Below, piece after piece: positions 47,566 to 59,614 of a DNA stretch of 64,000 nt. The DNA lies in contig JACMZG010001913.1 of NCBI GenBank assembly GCA_018340805.1, forward strand, positions 8,574,115 through 8,638,114, written 5' to 3'. The translations under genes and the position numbers were made by a program. Under the pieces are notes generated by a model. It did not search any database, was not told where the DNA came from, and worked only from the letters and a program-made list of their open reading frames with translations. This DNA comes from Microvelia longipes (lineage: Eukaryota > Arthropoda > Insecta > Hemiptera > Veliidae). How positions within the stretch are numbered: the stretch's first letter is position 1; each line of letters opens with the position of its first letter.

Positions 47566-47819
47566 AATTTTTGATGATTACTGTACGAAAAGGCTGTGGC
47601 AAATCAAGCTGTGCCACATTGTAACCTTTCTGTAGCCGCATGGGCGAGTTGTGCGAACACTGTCATATCTTACTACTGGACAAAACGGTCTGTACAAATT
47701 ATTTCTGCAATTTTGTAGTAACTCTTTGCTGCCATCCTTGCTTTAATTTTTTTCTATTCTCTCATCAGCATGATTCTTATAACGGTCTCGATAAAAAATT
47801 GCATGGTGAATTTAAAAAA

Positions 47820-47965
47820 TAAATGCCAATACAATAAATACAATTGGTCAATTTAAAAAAATAAATTCCAATAGAATAAATTTAATTGGTCAATTTAAAA
47901 AATAAATACCAATAGAATAAATTCAATTGGTCAATTTAGGAAATGAATACCAATAGAATGCATTT
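47820..47965 (+). repeat. ~40-bp tandem repeat, four copies
   Basis: Copies of attggtcaatttaaaaaata + aataccaatagaataaattc. Confidence 0.85.
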
Positions 47966-48172
47966 AACTGATCAATTTAGAATGTATAAAATAGAATATT
48001 ACACTAGAACAAAAAAAAAAATTACTATGAAGGAATATACAAAGTGAGACAAAAATAAAAATTAGGAAAAACAAGATAAAAGAAAAACATGTAATGTTGA
48101 AGTGTTGCCTGTTTTAAAATCAAAGAGTTTTACCATAGCAAGGCTATCGCTATGGTAAAAAAAATTAAGAAC

Positions 48173-48660
48173 AGGGTGCCTCGAAACTTTTCTTTATCAC
48201 ATCGGATTCGCTGCGCTCATCCTCCCTGCTTCGAACTCGCCCTTAGAATGTACAATTCGCTAAATTTAAACTCCAACATGCTTTTGGACTCGCTTCGCTC
48301 GTCCTTAGATAGTTAATGCAAAAACATAGCTACATGCGTGCCAAATTTCAATCGGATCGCATAATTTTTCTGCGTTTTTGAATTTTCAAAATTTTTGCTA
48401 AGTTAATGATTGCGGGTTAATGACGTCGGGTTAATGACGTCGTAAAAAATATTTTCCGAATAGCTCAATTACAGCGGTATATTGACTTTTCTACAAAGTT
48501 TCAATTCTCTAGCATACATACACTAGGAGCTACGATGATAACAAACACACATACAGACTGAAACACCTGAAACGGATAATTCCGGTGACATCCCGGTTTC
48601 GGATATTTTTGCAAACACAATAATTTTCCTATATACCTACGATAGAAATGAGGAAAACTA
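48173..48660 (-). mobile_element. Family G copy lacking the 5S-like segment (G7)
   Basis: It starts 'cagggtgcctcgaaactttt' and holds ggactcgcttcgctcgtcc at 48,283. It then jumps from 'ttagatagttaatg' to 'aaaacatagctacatgcgtg', deleting the 5S-like part. It continues through gacgtcg, a short AC run, 'ccggtgacatcccggtttcg' and ends 'aaatgaggaaaact'. Confidence 0.7.
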
Positions 48661-50030
48661 TGAATGAGAATAAAAGTTTTGATTTATGTATTAAGGTGTT
48701 TTCTTTTTGCTTTTTTTACACAATAAAAATTATTTCATTAAATTTATCAAATAACCTTCGAATTACCTACTAATTAATATAAAAATAAATTGTAATTAAA
48801 AAAGTACATTAAATAATATAATAAGTAATTTAATAAAGTATAAAATCTAATAGGTTTAATTAATCTTTATTTAATAATCTATGGTAAATGTCTAACTTAT
48901 CATGATCATGTAATTTGAAATATTAATTGTTAGTTTTATATGTTAACAAGATAATATCAGTTTGAGTTTAATCAGTTAACCCGAGTTTAATATCTAATTA
49001 AACTATTTAACTAACATTTAATTCATGATCTATTGAACTTCTAGATGTATAAAAGTTATAATTTATTTGGTTTAAATAGCTTGAAATAGTTTTTTGCGAG
49101 TTGTAATTGCCTAATGGGGTTTAATGGGGTGGAGATAATGGGTAATTGTTAAATATAACAATTAGCAATCATTAATGAGCTGGCAGAAATTTGGTAAATG
49201 AATTAATATACGGGAGATATTAAGACACGGAAAGGATAGAGATTATTGCTAGAGAGATCCATTTAGTTAAATTTAGAAACATTCAAAAAGTAACCTAATC
49301 ACCTTTGATTATTATCGCAATCAAATGAAGTACAAAAGTAGTTTACAAAATACAAATAGTACTTTTTTAAAAAAAAATATAAATTGATAGTTTAAATTAA
49401 AATAATTTAATAGTTTAAAATATTATAAATTATTTATAAATAATATAAATTTAAAAAAAAGTAAAATAATTAAAAAATAATAATAAAAATATATAATAAA
49501 TAAAATATAAGTAAATAAAAAAATAATAAATTAAAATAAATAATAATACAATAATTTATTATAAAAATAATAATAAAAAAGAATTAAAATAAGAATTAAA
49601 GTTTAAAATATAAATATAAATTTATTAATAAATTATTTTAAATTAAAGAAATTTATTGTTTTAAATTAAAATAAATTAGAAATAGTTTTAATTAGTTTAG
49701 AATAAACCAAGTTTAACAGTTTTTAATAATGTGTGATTAGCTGACAACGATTGATTTTATAAACTTTTCTCCCTTTTGAAGTATGTTATAGTAAAGTTAA
49801 AGTTAAATAATAATTAATGTAAAAAATAACCAAAATAAAAAAAAAGAAAACATATTTAGTAATTATGTGTATAAATGATAATGTTAAAAAGAATGATATT
49901 CATAATTTTTAGAATAATTATAATTTAGTGTTGGTTACAATAAGGGAAAAAATCAGTTCTCTCCTATGAAGTTAATTTTCAAAGAGATCTAGAGCTTAAT
50001 TATAAAAACAAAGATTAGATTAAAAAAAAT
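48661..50030. other. Extremely AT-rich low-complexity DNA
   Basis: From 49,360 to 49,720 the sequence is almost only A and T, with taaaataataaat-like words. No feature can be assigned. Confidence 0.6.
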
Positions 50031-50335
50031 AACGTAATATAAAGTAATATCTAAATTAAAAACAATGATGAAACAAAAGAAAAAATCAACATATAAAATA
50101 AAATAAAAGAAAAAAATCAAACATATAAAATCAAAATATAAATAAAAGAAAAATCAAAATATAAAATAAAAGAAAAAAACAACATATAAAAAAAGAAAAA
50201 ATCAACAATATAAAAAAAAAAAAATCAAAATATAAAATAAAATAAAAAATCAACATATAAAATAAAAGAAAAAATCAACATATAAAATAAAAGAAAAAAT
50301 CAACATATAAAATAAAAGAAAAATCAACTTATAAA
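50030..50335 (+). repeat. ~25-bp A-rich minisatellite
   Basis: About ten irregular copies of aacatataaaataaaagaaa + aaatc. Confidence 0.85.
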
Positions 50336-51130
50336 AAATATTTGCATTCTAGTTTTAATTGATTTTAAGCTTTTTAGAACAAAAAAGTTGCAGCATGGTA
50401 TTTTCCAAAATATTTGTAAACTTAATGTCAGAAAATATTTTGAATATTCTTGTTAAAATATGACGTAGTGAATGACAAGGGTAAGAAAACCTCACTTTAT
50501 ATTCATATGGAAATTCGCTACTTATAAGAAGACTATTTATTTTGCTACGTTTTGAACAAACGACCTTGCAGTCTTGTTGAAGTATGAAATAATATTGATA
50601 GTATTATCAAAAGCAATTACATGTGAGAACATCTAATAGGGGTTCAGGTTTATACCTTCCCTCAGATTTCGACACCTGTCGCTTTATTTTCATTATCGCG
50701 CCAAGTGAAAAGTTTATTATTAACTACTACCGCATTTTACATATTTTGCGTCATATGTGATTATGTTTTGAAGATATGTACGATATATACCATTGGATTA
50801 TTTAAAAGTCCTATTAACATTAGTATGGAATGAGGGCTTCCGCGGGCATATTTAAAAATGAATAGTACTCAAATTTTAATAAAATTTGTATCACTAATAT
50901 ATAGGTTTTTTATAAATAAGTATACAAACGTGTAAGTTACTTGATAAAAGAATCTTTTGACCCTCCACGCATGGTCACAAGTCCGTGGGTCAGACCATAG
51001 CATTTATCACCCTCTGCAACTTCACATTCATTTTTAAGCTTTAGTTTCCATAACCTCTCCGTTTTCAAGTGCATTGGTAGGTGTCCATCGTGTATTGTCC
51101 AATTCTTCACTCACTGACTTTCTGCTAATG
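50336..51130. other. Unassigned, with repeat shared with 23.6 kb
   Basis: 50,945-51,105 matches 23,630-23,835 (tttgaccctccacgcatggt, cacaagtccgtgggtcagac). The rest is unassigned. At 50,540-50,580 there is ctacgttttgaacaaacgac, which I could not link to another locus. Confidence 0.45.
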
Positions 51131-51132
51131 AG

Positions 51133-51231
51133 GTTGAGGTTTTGGAGGGGGGAAGTAGTGATTTTGAAAAGAAACGATAGGTCTCATAAAAATAATATAT
51201 GTATACATACATACAAATATGTATGTATGTA

Positions 51232-51303
<72 letters not shown>

Positions 51304-51366
51304 CATTTATATATTTTATTTGAGACCTATTGTTTCTTTCAGAAATACCGGTTTCCCCCTCCAATC
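51133..51366. mobile_element. Short inverted-repeat element around a (TA)n tract
   Basis: The left arm (tttggaggggggaagtagtg, gaaaagaaacgataggtctc) is mirrored by the right arm (gagacctattgtttcttt, gaaataccggtttccccctc). Between them are TATG repeats and a TA tract (51,236-51,299). Arms of about 50 bp. Confidence 0.65.
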
Positions 51367-52136
51367 ACTTAACATTATTTAGCTCGCCTTTTCTTAGGAA
51401 ATATGCTGAAACTATTTCGTTGAAAAAGTACTACTCTATTCATCGGCTCGCTTCGCTTGCACCAAGCCCGTAGCTAGCCAGCAGTTGCAGGGAGGTGGAG
51501 GGGGTGAAACCAATTCCTGAGGGACAAAACCAATCCTAGAGAGGGACGGTATTCACTTATCTATATGATAAAGTGAATCCACTAAAAACTACTTTGTCAA
51601 AAGGGGGCGCAGTTTTTTCCCGGAGGGGACTCCCCCTGGCCCCTATACCTGTCTACCGCATCGCACTCTCGGTTACTTTTTTTATTTATTAACGTCTACA
51701 TTATGTTTGAAGTTTGTTTGGGATATTATTTATGGTTATACTCTACCCGCAATATTTTATTCGCGTACGGTTTCTTACTGTTTTTGCATGCAATGTAGGT
51801 TTACTACGTATGCCTTATTTATTGTGTTCTTCATGGCTATTGTGTTAGTTATAGCATATGTCCTTATTTGGGACATATGACATATGAACTTGAGACTTAA
51901 CTATCCCCATATGTTTTGCCCGAATCACTCTTTTTTTATTATATTTTAATAAATAAGCGAGCGCGATTATTCTTTCTTCCAAGTTGGCAGGAAGAAAGAA
52001 CTATATGATCCTTATCCTGCGTTCCTATATAAATCAGTGATCAATCAATCCTTTTTCGTCGTTGGGACTATTGTACATATGCTCAACAATTAGTGCTGAT
52101 AACTCGAATTTTCTATGCTTAAAGTATCTGTTATCC
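51367..52136. other. Unassigned; one GC-richer transposon-like patch
   Basis: 51,440-51,670 contains ggctcgcttcgcttgcacc, 'agcccgtagctagcca' and 'ggactccccctggcccctat'. This style is common in decayed invertebrate transposons, but I found no ends. The remainder is unassigned. Confidence 0.35.
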
Positions 52137-52219
52137 TTAGAAACCATAAAGATATATTACTAGAGGGGCCCTATAGGTTAAATTTTGAAACATCGAAAAA
52201 GTAACCTGACCACCTTCGC

Positions 52220-52797
52220 TTATAGACCAAGAGCCCAGGGGTGTTTTGTTAATAAAAAGTGTAATGGCGGGAACCGGTCTCAATTTTTCGTAAATACCTT
52301 CCTGAACAAGGATCTGCAATTCTGCCGACTCGTATCGGATGGGTGTCCCAGGCAGAACGCACTTTAGGGGTCAAAGGTTCTGCCTGGGACACCACCTATC
52401 CGATATGAGTCGGCAGAATTGCAGATCCTTGTTCAGGAAGATATTCTCAAAAAATTGAGACCCGGTTCCAGCCATTACACTGTTTGTTAACTTCGGTGGT
52501 AAATTTGACCTGTAAAGTGCGTTCTGCCTGGGACGCCCATCCGATACGGTCGGCAGAATTGCAGATCCTTGTTCAGGAAAGTATTTACGAAAATTAAACC
52601 CGTTTCCAGCCATTACACTGTTTGTTAACTTGGGTGGTAAATTTGACCTGTATAGTGCGTTCTGCCTGGGACGCCCATCCGATGCGAGTCGGCAGAATTG
52701 CAGATCCTTGTTCAGGAAGGTATTTACGAAAAATTGAGACCGGTTCCAGCCATTACACTTTTTATTAACAAAACACCCCTGGGCTCTTGGCCTATTA
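52220..52797. mobile_element. Element N: terminal inverted arms plus tandem ~140-bp internal repeats
   Basis: N spans 52,223-52,794. Its left arm (tagaccaagagcccaggggt ... ttctgccgactcgtatcgga) is the inverse of its right end. In the same orientation as the right arm there are three tandem copies of a ~140-bp unit (starts near 52,377, 52,521 and 52,659, each ttctgcctgggac...). The trinucleotide tta flanks both ends, a possible 3-bp target duplication of the kind made by PIF/Harbinger elements. No credible protein. Confidence 0.75.
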
Positions 52798-52959
52798 GAA
52801 ATAAAATAAAATAATCAGTATAAAATCACAATAACTTTCATATTAGAACGTTAAAAATACAAATCAAAACACAAACAATGCTCGGTAAGCCAAAACCAAA
52901 TGATTTATTATAACCTCAGTATACTCTTGAAGGAGGTTTTAATATGGTTACACTGAAGA

Positions 52960-53178
52960 ATGTGATTGAGCACAAGTGGAGTAATTCATACTAGGAAACG
53001 AAGAAAAGAGTCTACAAAAATAAATAAACAATTATTTGTTGAAGGCAAAGCGCTTTCAACCTAACATGAGGCCATCATCAGCGCCATGAAGATAAAGATG
53101 AAAGTTATAAATACAAAAACTATTTTCTTTTCCGAGATGGTAACAGCTCGGTGAGTCGAGTAAAACTCACTGTCTTAC
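52960..53178 (-). mobile_element. Hammerhead-bearing insertion in M7
   Basis: This ~220-bp insertion relative to other M copies carries H5. Its minus-strand end ('tagactcttttcttcgtttc') resembles the end of the insertion at 1,420-1,737 ('gagacttttcattctttcg'), so the two belong to one family. Target duplication is unclear. Confidence 0.55.
53042..53087 (-). ncRNA. Hammerhead ribozyme-like motif H5
   Basis: On the minus strand it reads ggcg, CTGATGA, helix II ggcct/aggtt (two wobbles) around catgtt, GAAA, self-complementary gcgc, TT as the cleavage-site dinucleotide, and tgcc pairing with ggcg (one wobble). It parallels H1 in every element. Confidence 0.5.
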
Positions 53179-53259
53179 TCTGAAAAAGATGTTTCAGGCC
53201 TCTCAATGTATTGAGATAGGCTATGCCTCCTCCAGTATATATCTCTATGTTAGAAACTC

Positions 53260-54900
53260 ACTTAATAGATCTTTTGGTGATTTTTTTTGGGAGCGGGAAA
53301 TAAAACAATTAAAATAATCCAATAAATAAAATAAGTAATAAATTTCGACACGCTGTTATTGTTCTCGATTATTGATGCCACGTCGTTAATTAGTTGTTAA
53401 ATTATTAATAAATATTTTAACTAATTGGTTAGAGAAAAGATTAATGTCGAAATGAGTAGGTTCACAGGTGTGTATAAATAGAGGTTACTGCTGGCCTATC
53501 TCACAATTATTTACTTGTAAAGCATGTTACTTTTAGCCTTCAAACTATATATGTCAACCTTTAAATCAAACCTGTGTTACAAATTGGTATGATTAATATA
53601 TATTTGTATAAACAATACGTTTTTATTTGATAACTTTGCAATTTTATTTTTTATTTGTCTCTAATAGAGTTGTTATTGTTTGACATATATAGTCAATAGT
53701 TTTTAATTTGTTATTTAGTCATTGTGTGGCTTTTTTTTAACGAGTACTTACCACATCAATTTTAACGATATGTTTTATTATCACAAGGTCGTTGAAATTA
53801 AAAGTTTTTTAAGTTGTTGTTTACCTTTTATATTAGCTTAGTGGGAAAGTATTGTGTTTATACAAAAGAAAAAAAACATTTAAAGTTGGTCTTTACTTAG
53901 TTATTTGTTAGTTATAATAAAAATGCCAACCTCGGTACAAAAAAATACCTTTTTCGTAAATAAAATCATAAAAAGGCAACACTGGTTGTAAACATTTGTA
54001 ACCTCGCGTTGCTTTATTACCCTCATTGAGCATTTTGATTTGTTTGAGTTCGTTTCGTTTTATTTGAATCTGTTCAATTCATCCAATCATTACTGAGTTG
54101 TAATATGATCTGAGTGCCTATGTTTGACGCATGGACATTGACGTATTCTTCAAGCATTTTATGGTCTTTGTCTTTGACTGACTACACCACAGTGTCTGTC
54201 AACCAAGAGACGGCATTTGTTTTTGCAAAATGCCTTGTCTTTTAATAGATGACAGTCTTGACTTTTGATGAAGTCATGAATGCGTATTGTGTCTTATTAT
54301 TTCTATTATATGAAACAATGCGCATTCAATTATACAAACTTGACACAAAAAAGCAGTTGGTTTTGGAAAAAGCAAAATGCAATAATTTCAAGAGCAATAC
54401 ACCATGCAAAATTAAAAATTTATTTATCCAATTATGTCGTAATAATAAACAATTGTGCTTTTTAATGCATGTTAAAATATACAGTAAAAATAGTAAAATC
54501 TATCTATAAAAAATAAGTAATTATAGCAGACGATTTAAATGAACATTTATCACAGAACTATTATGATTCATTGCATTACGTAATTAACAAATTTAACTCC
54601 ACTTAATTCACACTTCCCGAACAAATTTAAAGCAACACTTGGTAAATTTAAAAGATACAACAATATTCCTACTTAAAAAGTAAAGAAATAATTTAAAAAT
54701 ATAAAATAAAAAAATACGATATCAAACAAAAACAAATAATAAAATTCAAAACATAAAATGACTTACTGTGTTGTTAGAGTAGGGATTTTATTGTTACTTA
54801 AAAAAGGGTTGTTACTTAAAATTATTTTTTTTGTTAATAAATGAGGTTTGAAAGCATTGAGATTTTGGCGGGCTGTCAACTGACTTTAGCCGTGTGTTAT
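53260..54900. other. Low-repeat non-coding DNA
   Basis: Probably the least repeat-rich stretch of the window. A frame at 54,249-54,509 (86 codons) shows no motif that I recognise and has AT-driven composition. Regulatory or intronic content cannot be judged from sequence alone. Confidence 0.35.
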
Positions 54901-54906
54901 ACACTA

Positions 54907-55617
54907 GGATGTTGAATAAAGGGGATGACGCATTAAGGAACATTTCTGACCCCATGGAAGTTGTATGAGATAGAGAAATAGGAGCAAACTTACCTCCCCT
55001 TAGGTTATAATTAAAAAAGGCGCCAAACGCAGGTTATGTAGCTAAGTTGTCATTCAACTCTTGGTTGCCGAGTTTGCTTCTCAACTTCCTTCAGTGCTTT
55101 CGTTATTGTCACATTTGGTGCTTGTCAAGTCATTTGTGCTTATATATTACATTTTGGACTCTAGGTAACCACTTTAGTGAGAGTAATTGAAGCTTTACCG
55201 TTTACTTTTTGTACAGAGTAAGTTAAATGTGTTAATATTTTGTTTTTGTTAGCTTAGTGAAATGTTTTGCTAGTTTTCAAGATTCAATTTTAGTTGTAAT
55301 GTTCTTAATTTTCTTTAATGTTGTTAATTTTAAGCAATATTAACAAAAAACAGTTAAAAAGTATGAACTTTTTTCAATTTGTATATAACCTTCTCAAGCA
55401 AAACAATGGGAAACCCATTGAGAGTTAAGTTTGCCTCTAAATTTTAAGACCTGCGCTGTCATAAGGATCATAAGCATGCGCAGTTCGTACCAAGCATGTG
55501 CAGTTGGTTTTTGACGTGTGTTTCGTGTTGCATTCATCTCTATGTTTTGATTTTCGATGGGGTCACTTTGTTGAATGGCAATTCGACTTAGTGCGCCATC
55601 CCCTTTATTCAACATCC
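54907..55617. mobile_element. Possible inverted-repeat element (~0.7 kb)
   Basis: aggatgttgaataaagggga + tgacgcattaag at 54,907 is mirrored by cttagtgcgccatcccctt + tattcaacatcct ending at 55,617. A shared gaccccat block lies further inside each arm. The interior is non-repetitive and contains no clear gene. Confidence 0.55.
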
Positions 55618-55746
55618 TTGTTTATACAATAGTCAAAATACGTGATTTGTTTACATTATTTCAACCAATGGCCTGTTTTGTTTGACATATATTTGTCAAT
55701 AAAGAAAAAAACTAATACAATAAAACTTCGTGTGTTTGTGAACCAT

Positions 55747-56008
55747 ACATAGTAGTATAAAATAAAATAAAATAAAATGCCCGTATTAGGGCCTTTCGGC
55801 CCATCAGGGTATTCACCCTGCGGGAACCACCTCCGGTGGGTTGCATCTACTACACTCTAAGAATTAATTAAAGTTGGCGAAATCATTTTAATACAAATAC
55901 TATTCATAAAATCTTAGAGCATAGCCCGGGCTGCGAACCCCGGACCTTCGGTGCCGAAATCGAACGCCTTTACGATCACGGCCACGGAGGCAGACACATA
56001 GTAGTATA
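55747..56008 (-). mobile_element. tRNA-derived SINE, copy 2, with 13-bp target duplication
   Basis: The body at 55,760-55,995 is close to identical to copy 1 at 21,990-22,221. acatagtagtata flanks it (55,747-55,759 and 55,996-56,008). On the minus strand the A-box-like tggccgtgatc (55,974-55,984) and B-box-like ggttcgcagcc (55,929-55,939) lie at tRNA-like spacing. The 3' end holds two hairpins (cagggt/accctg at 55,805-55,820 and gggcc-gaaa-ggccc at 55,789-55,802), then a (tttta)n tail. The near identity of the copies and intact duplication point to recent mobility. Confidence 0.9.
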
Positions 56009-56374
56009 TGTGTATAAAAAGCAGCCCAATCAAAACACTATATAGAGATTTGTGATTTTTTAAATGTTTGTGGGGTAATATTCGTGGGTTTATGACGTCA
56101 CACTTATTTCATAAATTATAAGGTTCGGGACATCAACAAGGGTGATTTTTACCAAGTTTCATTTCAATCTAATAAAGCGTTCGAATTTTATATGTTATGT
56201 ATGTTATGTATCGTGTTCCATAAAAACGTCTAGGGCGCAAAAATCTCGCACACACAAATATATTTATATAGATATTATTAATAAGCAGTGAGATCCCCCT
56301 TTCAAAAAAATCTTCCTCTCCCCACTCCCTCCATGACCCCAATCTTATGAGGTCAATTTTCTTTGAACATTTGC

Positions 56375-56455
56375 TGGAACAGAGCATAGCTTGAGCTGGG
56401 AACCCCGGCACTTCTTTTCTGAAATCATTATTCGCACACAGTCATAGAGGTGGGT
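56375..56455 (-). mobile_element. tRNA-derived SINE, decayed fragment
   Basis: 'gagcatagcttgagctggga', accccggcacttc and 'gcacacagtcatagaggtgg' follow the SINE head with many changes. The 3' portion is absent. Confidence 0.5.
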
Positions 56456-56489
56456 AATAATGATAGGGAAACAAAAGATATATGCCATA

Positions 56490-56690
56490 ATGTAAAAATA
56501 CAATAATGCGCACTAAGAAAAAAAAGCGCAATAATGCGCACTAAGAAAAAATACAATATAGCGCACTAAGAAAAAAATACAATAATGCGCACTAAGAAAA
56601 AAAATACAACAATGCGCACTAAGAAAAAAAATTACAATAATGCATACTAAAAAAAATACAATAATGCCCACTAAGAAGAAAAAACATTAA
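56490..56690 (+). repeat. 26-bp minisatellite
   Basis: About eight copies of tacaataatgcgcactaaga + aaaaaa. Confidence 0.9.
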
Positions 56691-57053
56691 AAAGTAAAAC
56701 CTAACAACAACAAAATCAAAACATTAACAAACTTAAATTCGTTTAAGTTCAAGTATTTTGTAACTAAGGAAGTTCCAAGAGTTTCATGTGTCTTGTCAAA
56801 CAAATACTCAAGGATTTCTTCCACCATACGGCAGTGCGCTAATGGTTCTTACCATAACTCCATAAATAGACAAATCTATTAAAGTTAATTCTATAAGAAA
56901 GAATTATTGGATATAAAGTAAATAATTGAAATACATCTTTAGATGACAGAACATGATACGGAATTAATAACAATAAAGAGCTATTAATTGATAAAGTGTG
57001 TAAAGTCTTTCTCGGTTCTTGTGATAGAGATTTAGGTCTTCCGGTGGTGACCG

Positions 57054-57243
57054 CGTCGATGTAGATGAAGAACCCGACGTTTCGCTTCCTCCATTGGATG
57101 CATTTTTAGGAATGTAGCACATCATGGATGTGTTTAGGATGCTCTATGAAACTAAACTGAGCATTGTGGAGTCATCCATGGTGTCCTACATCCCTGAATA
57201 TGCTTTCCACAGTGGAAGCGAAACGTCGGATTCATCATCTACT
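57054..57243. mobile_element. Inverted-repeat element with hammerhead-like GAAACGTC blocks
   Basis: The left arm (gatgtagatgaagaacccg, acgtttcgcttcctccattg) and right arm (ccacagtggaagcgaaacgt, cggattcatcatctac) are inverted copies of about 70 bp. The reading frame that crosses it has no recognisable domain. Confidence 0.6.
57188..57232 (+). ncRNA. Decayed hammerhead-like motif
   Basis: atcc, CTGAATA (57,194-57,200), a strong helix II (gctttccac/gtggaagc), GAAA (57,220-57,223), cg, TC, and ggat pairing with atcc. Only the G of CUGANGA is changed to T. That position is the catalytic G8, so it is probably inactive. Confidence 0.35.
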
Positions 57244-57364
57244 TTAACTAAACCTTCAGAGACCAAGATAGAAAATGTTTTTCTTACTCCCAAGGGAGAA
57301 AATTTTACTTTTTATTTCCAAGGGTGTGAAAAGTAATTAATTTTCCTTAAAAGTGAAAAATGTA

Positions 57365-57900
57365 TAATAAAACGCAAAAAAATAAAGCGATCGGATTGAG
57401 ATTTGGCACGCATGTGACTATGTACAAGATACATATGTGCCAAATTTTATTTCATTATCAGCATTAGTTCAATTTTATTAAATGACTTGTGTACGTTTTT
57501 TAAAAAAATGTTGAAAATAGTCCGATTGAATTGAAATTCGATATAAGTGCATATTCATGTTTTATGTTTGATCATAAAATCAAAACATATTTCATAATTA
57601 TTGAAATTTAGTACAAGTGTATATTATTACCTAATAAATAAGTACACTAAGTTTCGTTTCAATACATATGACAAAATTAAGGAGCATTCAGCGTGGTCAG
57701 TGCTTTATAGGTGACCGCTGAGAACGATACTGATGCATTTACTATCTGAAGACGAGCGAAGCGAGTCCGAAGGCATGTTGCAGTATAAATTTGGCAAACT
57801 ATATTTCTGAGGACGAGCGAAGCGAGCCCGAAACAGGGAGTATGAGCGTGGCGAATCCGATGTAATGAGGAAAATTTCCGAGGTACCCCGTAGCCGATTT
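57365..57900 (+). mobile_element. Family G 3' half (G8)
   Basis: It runs from 'aaaaataaagcgatcggatt' through 'tgccaaattttatttcatta', a 5S-like part at about 57,670-57,712 (gcattcagcgtggtcagtgc, ataggtgaccgctgag), and two gagcgaagcgag motifs (57,755 and 57,818). It ends in gaggtaccccgtagccgatt. Confidence 0.75.
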
Positions 57901-58317
57901 TTTAAGTTAGCAAAATCAATTTAAAATTAATTTAATTTCGGATTTAATTACCTGGAATATCTCTATAGCTAATATTAAATTTGTTGTTTCTTGATAATAT
58001 TTATTTCATTAAAGTACTTTCTGAAAGAATGATATCTTATATTTGGAATCATCAACCCACACATCGAATTTTATAATATTGAGTCAAGTCTTATTTGAAA
58101 AAGATTTATATATCGTCTGTTTTATTACATTATTAAATTTATGTATTGAATTTAATTAAAAAAGCGCTCTCTGTTGAAAATTAAATATTATAACATTTTA
58201 GGGAAAAGATTTATACTGAGAAATTAGGTTATTTTTTTTTTATTATAAGAAATGTAATCTATTTTATGAACTTATTATATTTTATAGAAATTTAATATAT
58301 TTTCTTTTTAATTGACG
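57901..58317. other. AT-rich, no recognised feature
   Basis: AT-rich DNA between two oppositely oriented G copies. Confidence 0.4.
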
Positions 58318-59137
58318 GGTTCAGGGTACCTTGGAAATTTTCGAAACCAATCCGGATTTGCTACGCTCACCCTCCCTATTTTGGATTAGCTTCGCTCATC
58401 CTCAGAATATAAAACTTACCAAATTTATACTGCTTAACATCTTAGGACTCGCTTCGTTCGTCCTCAGAATATAAAAAAATTAATACAACTGTAAATACAT
58501 CCGTTTCATTCACGCGGTCACCCATCCAGGTACTGACCACGCTCGATGCTTCTTAACTTTATCGATCATACAAAAACCGTAGGAATACTTGTATTCAAAC
58601 ATCATTAATGTTCTTTGTTAATACGTTAAGGTATACACTTGTTCTTAATTTCAACTCAATTAAAGTTTTTATAATTTTTTACACAAGTCATTCGATGAAA
58701 AATCATACTAATGCTGACAATAAGATGATACTTGGCACATATGTTAATCTTAAACATGGCTACATGCTTGCCAAATTCCAATTGGATTTTTTGTTTGTTT
58801 TATGATTTTTGGAAATTAATTAAATTTTAAATTAAATTTTTGCTGAGTCATTATTGCGGGTTAATTGCGCATTAATCTAATCGCATCATTTTTCCGCGTT
58901 TTATGATTTTTTGAAATTTTTGCGAAACAATTATTATTGTTATTATTTTTTACGTCATTATTGCGGGTTAATGAAGTCATAAAAAATATTTTTCGAGTAT
59001 AGCTTAAATAAATCTAAAGATTCAACCCCGGCGTAAATACATGAGGAGTTACATTGATAACAGAGTCACACATATAAAATCATCTCAAACGGGAAATTCA
59101 AGTGACTTCCTTGTTTCGGATTTTTTGCAAGCACAAT

Positions 59138-59140
<3 letters not shown>
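58318..59140 (-). mobile_element. Family G copy G9
   Basis: It starts 'cgggttcagggtaccttgg'. The 5S-like segment (gcggtcacccatccaggtac, tgaccacgctcgatg) is at 58,522-58,562. A partly duplicated gacgtcat region follows. It stops at 'ttttttgcaagcacaatact' against a TA tract. G8 and G9 are inverted relative to each other. Confidence 0.75.
58522..58562 (-). repeat. 5S rRNA-like segment in G9
   Basis: The reverse complement reads catcgagcgtggtcagtacc, tggatgggtgaccgc. It is the best-preserved 5S match in the window over the C-box region. Confidence 0.85.

Positions 59141-59172
<32 letters not shown>
59141..59172. repeat. (TA)n microsatellite
   Basis: Short TA tract at the truncated end of G9. 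Confidence 0.9.
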
Positions 59173-59174
<2 letters not shown>

Positions 59175-59614
59175 CGGATAATAAATAAGGCAAATTTCGA
59201 CCATCTGATTGAAACCTGTTGTGTCAAAAAAGGTGAAAGGACTTTGTATTTCATTTACGGTTCAGATTAGTTGGAACATTCACCAAATTAGAATCAAATC
59301 GAATCAAATTAATTGGAGCTATCCGCTTATTACGGTCCAATTGGCCAGATTTTTATTTCCTTAATTACGACTGATTTTGTTTTTGTGTCGTATCAGTATA
59401 CTGTTTGTTTATAATAGTTAAACATCGAAGTATGAGTGAACCCGCATTATAATGAGGATAGAGAGGAAGTGTTGACATTAACCTGATTCACTTTACACTG
59501 TGTTATGCACTTCACACCTTCTCTATCGCTGAAGATATTCATGAACTACCGACTAATTACAAACAAGTAGAATTACTCTATATTTCAATCTTTATTGATT
59601 TACTTTTGCTTGTT

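Larger units (their letters stand above)
52137..53257 (-). mobile_element. Family M MITE, copy M7 with 8-bp target duplication and two insertions
   Basis: M7 begins cataaagatatattactaga (52,145) and ends ctccagtatatatctctatg (53,249). ttagaaac flanks it (52,137-52,144 and 53,250-53,257). Element N (52,223-52,794) and a hammerhead-bearing fragment (about 52,960-53,178) are inserted in it. Without the inserts its length is close to that of M3. Confidence 0.85.

Noticed and set aside
57124..57336. 70-codon frame crossing an inverted repeat
   Set aside because: Half of it lies within the inverted-repeat element, and no homologous family comes to mind.
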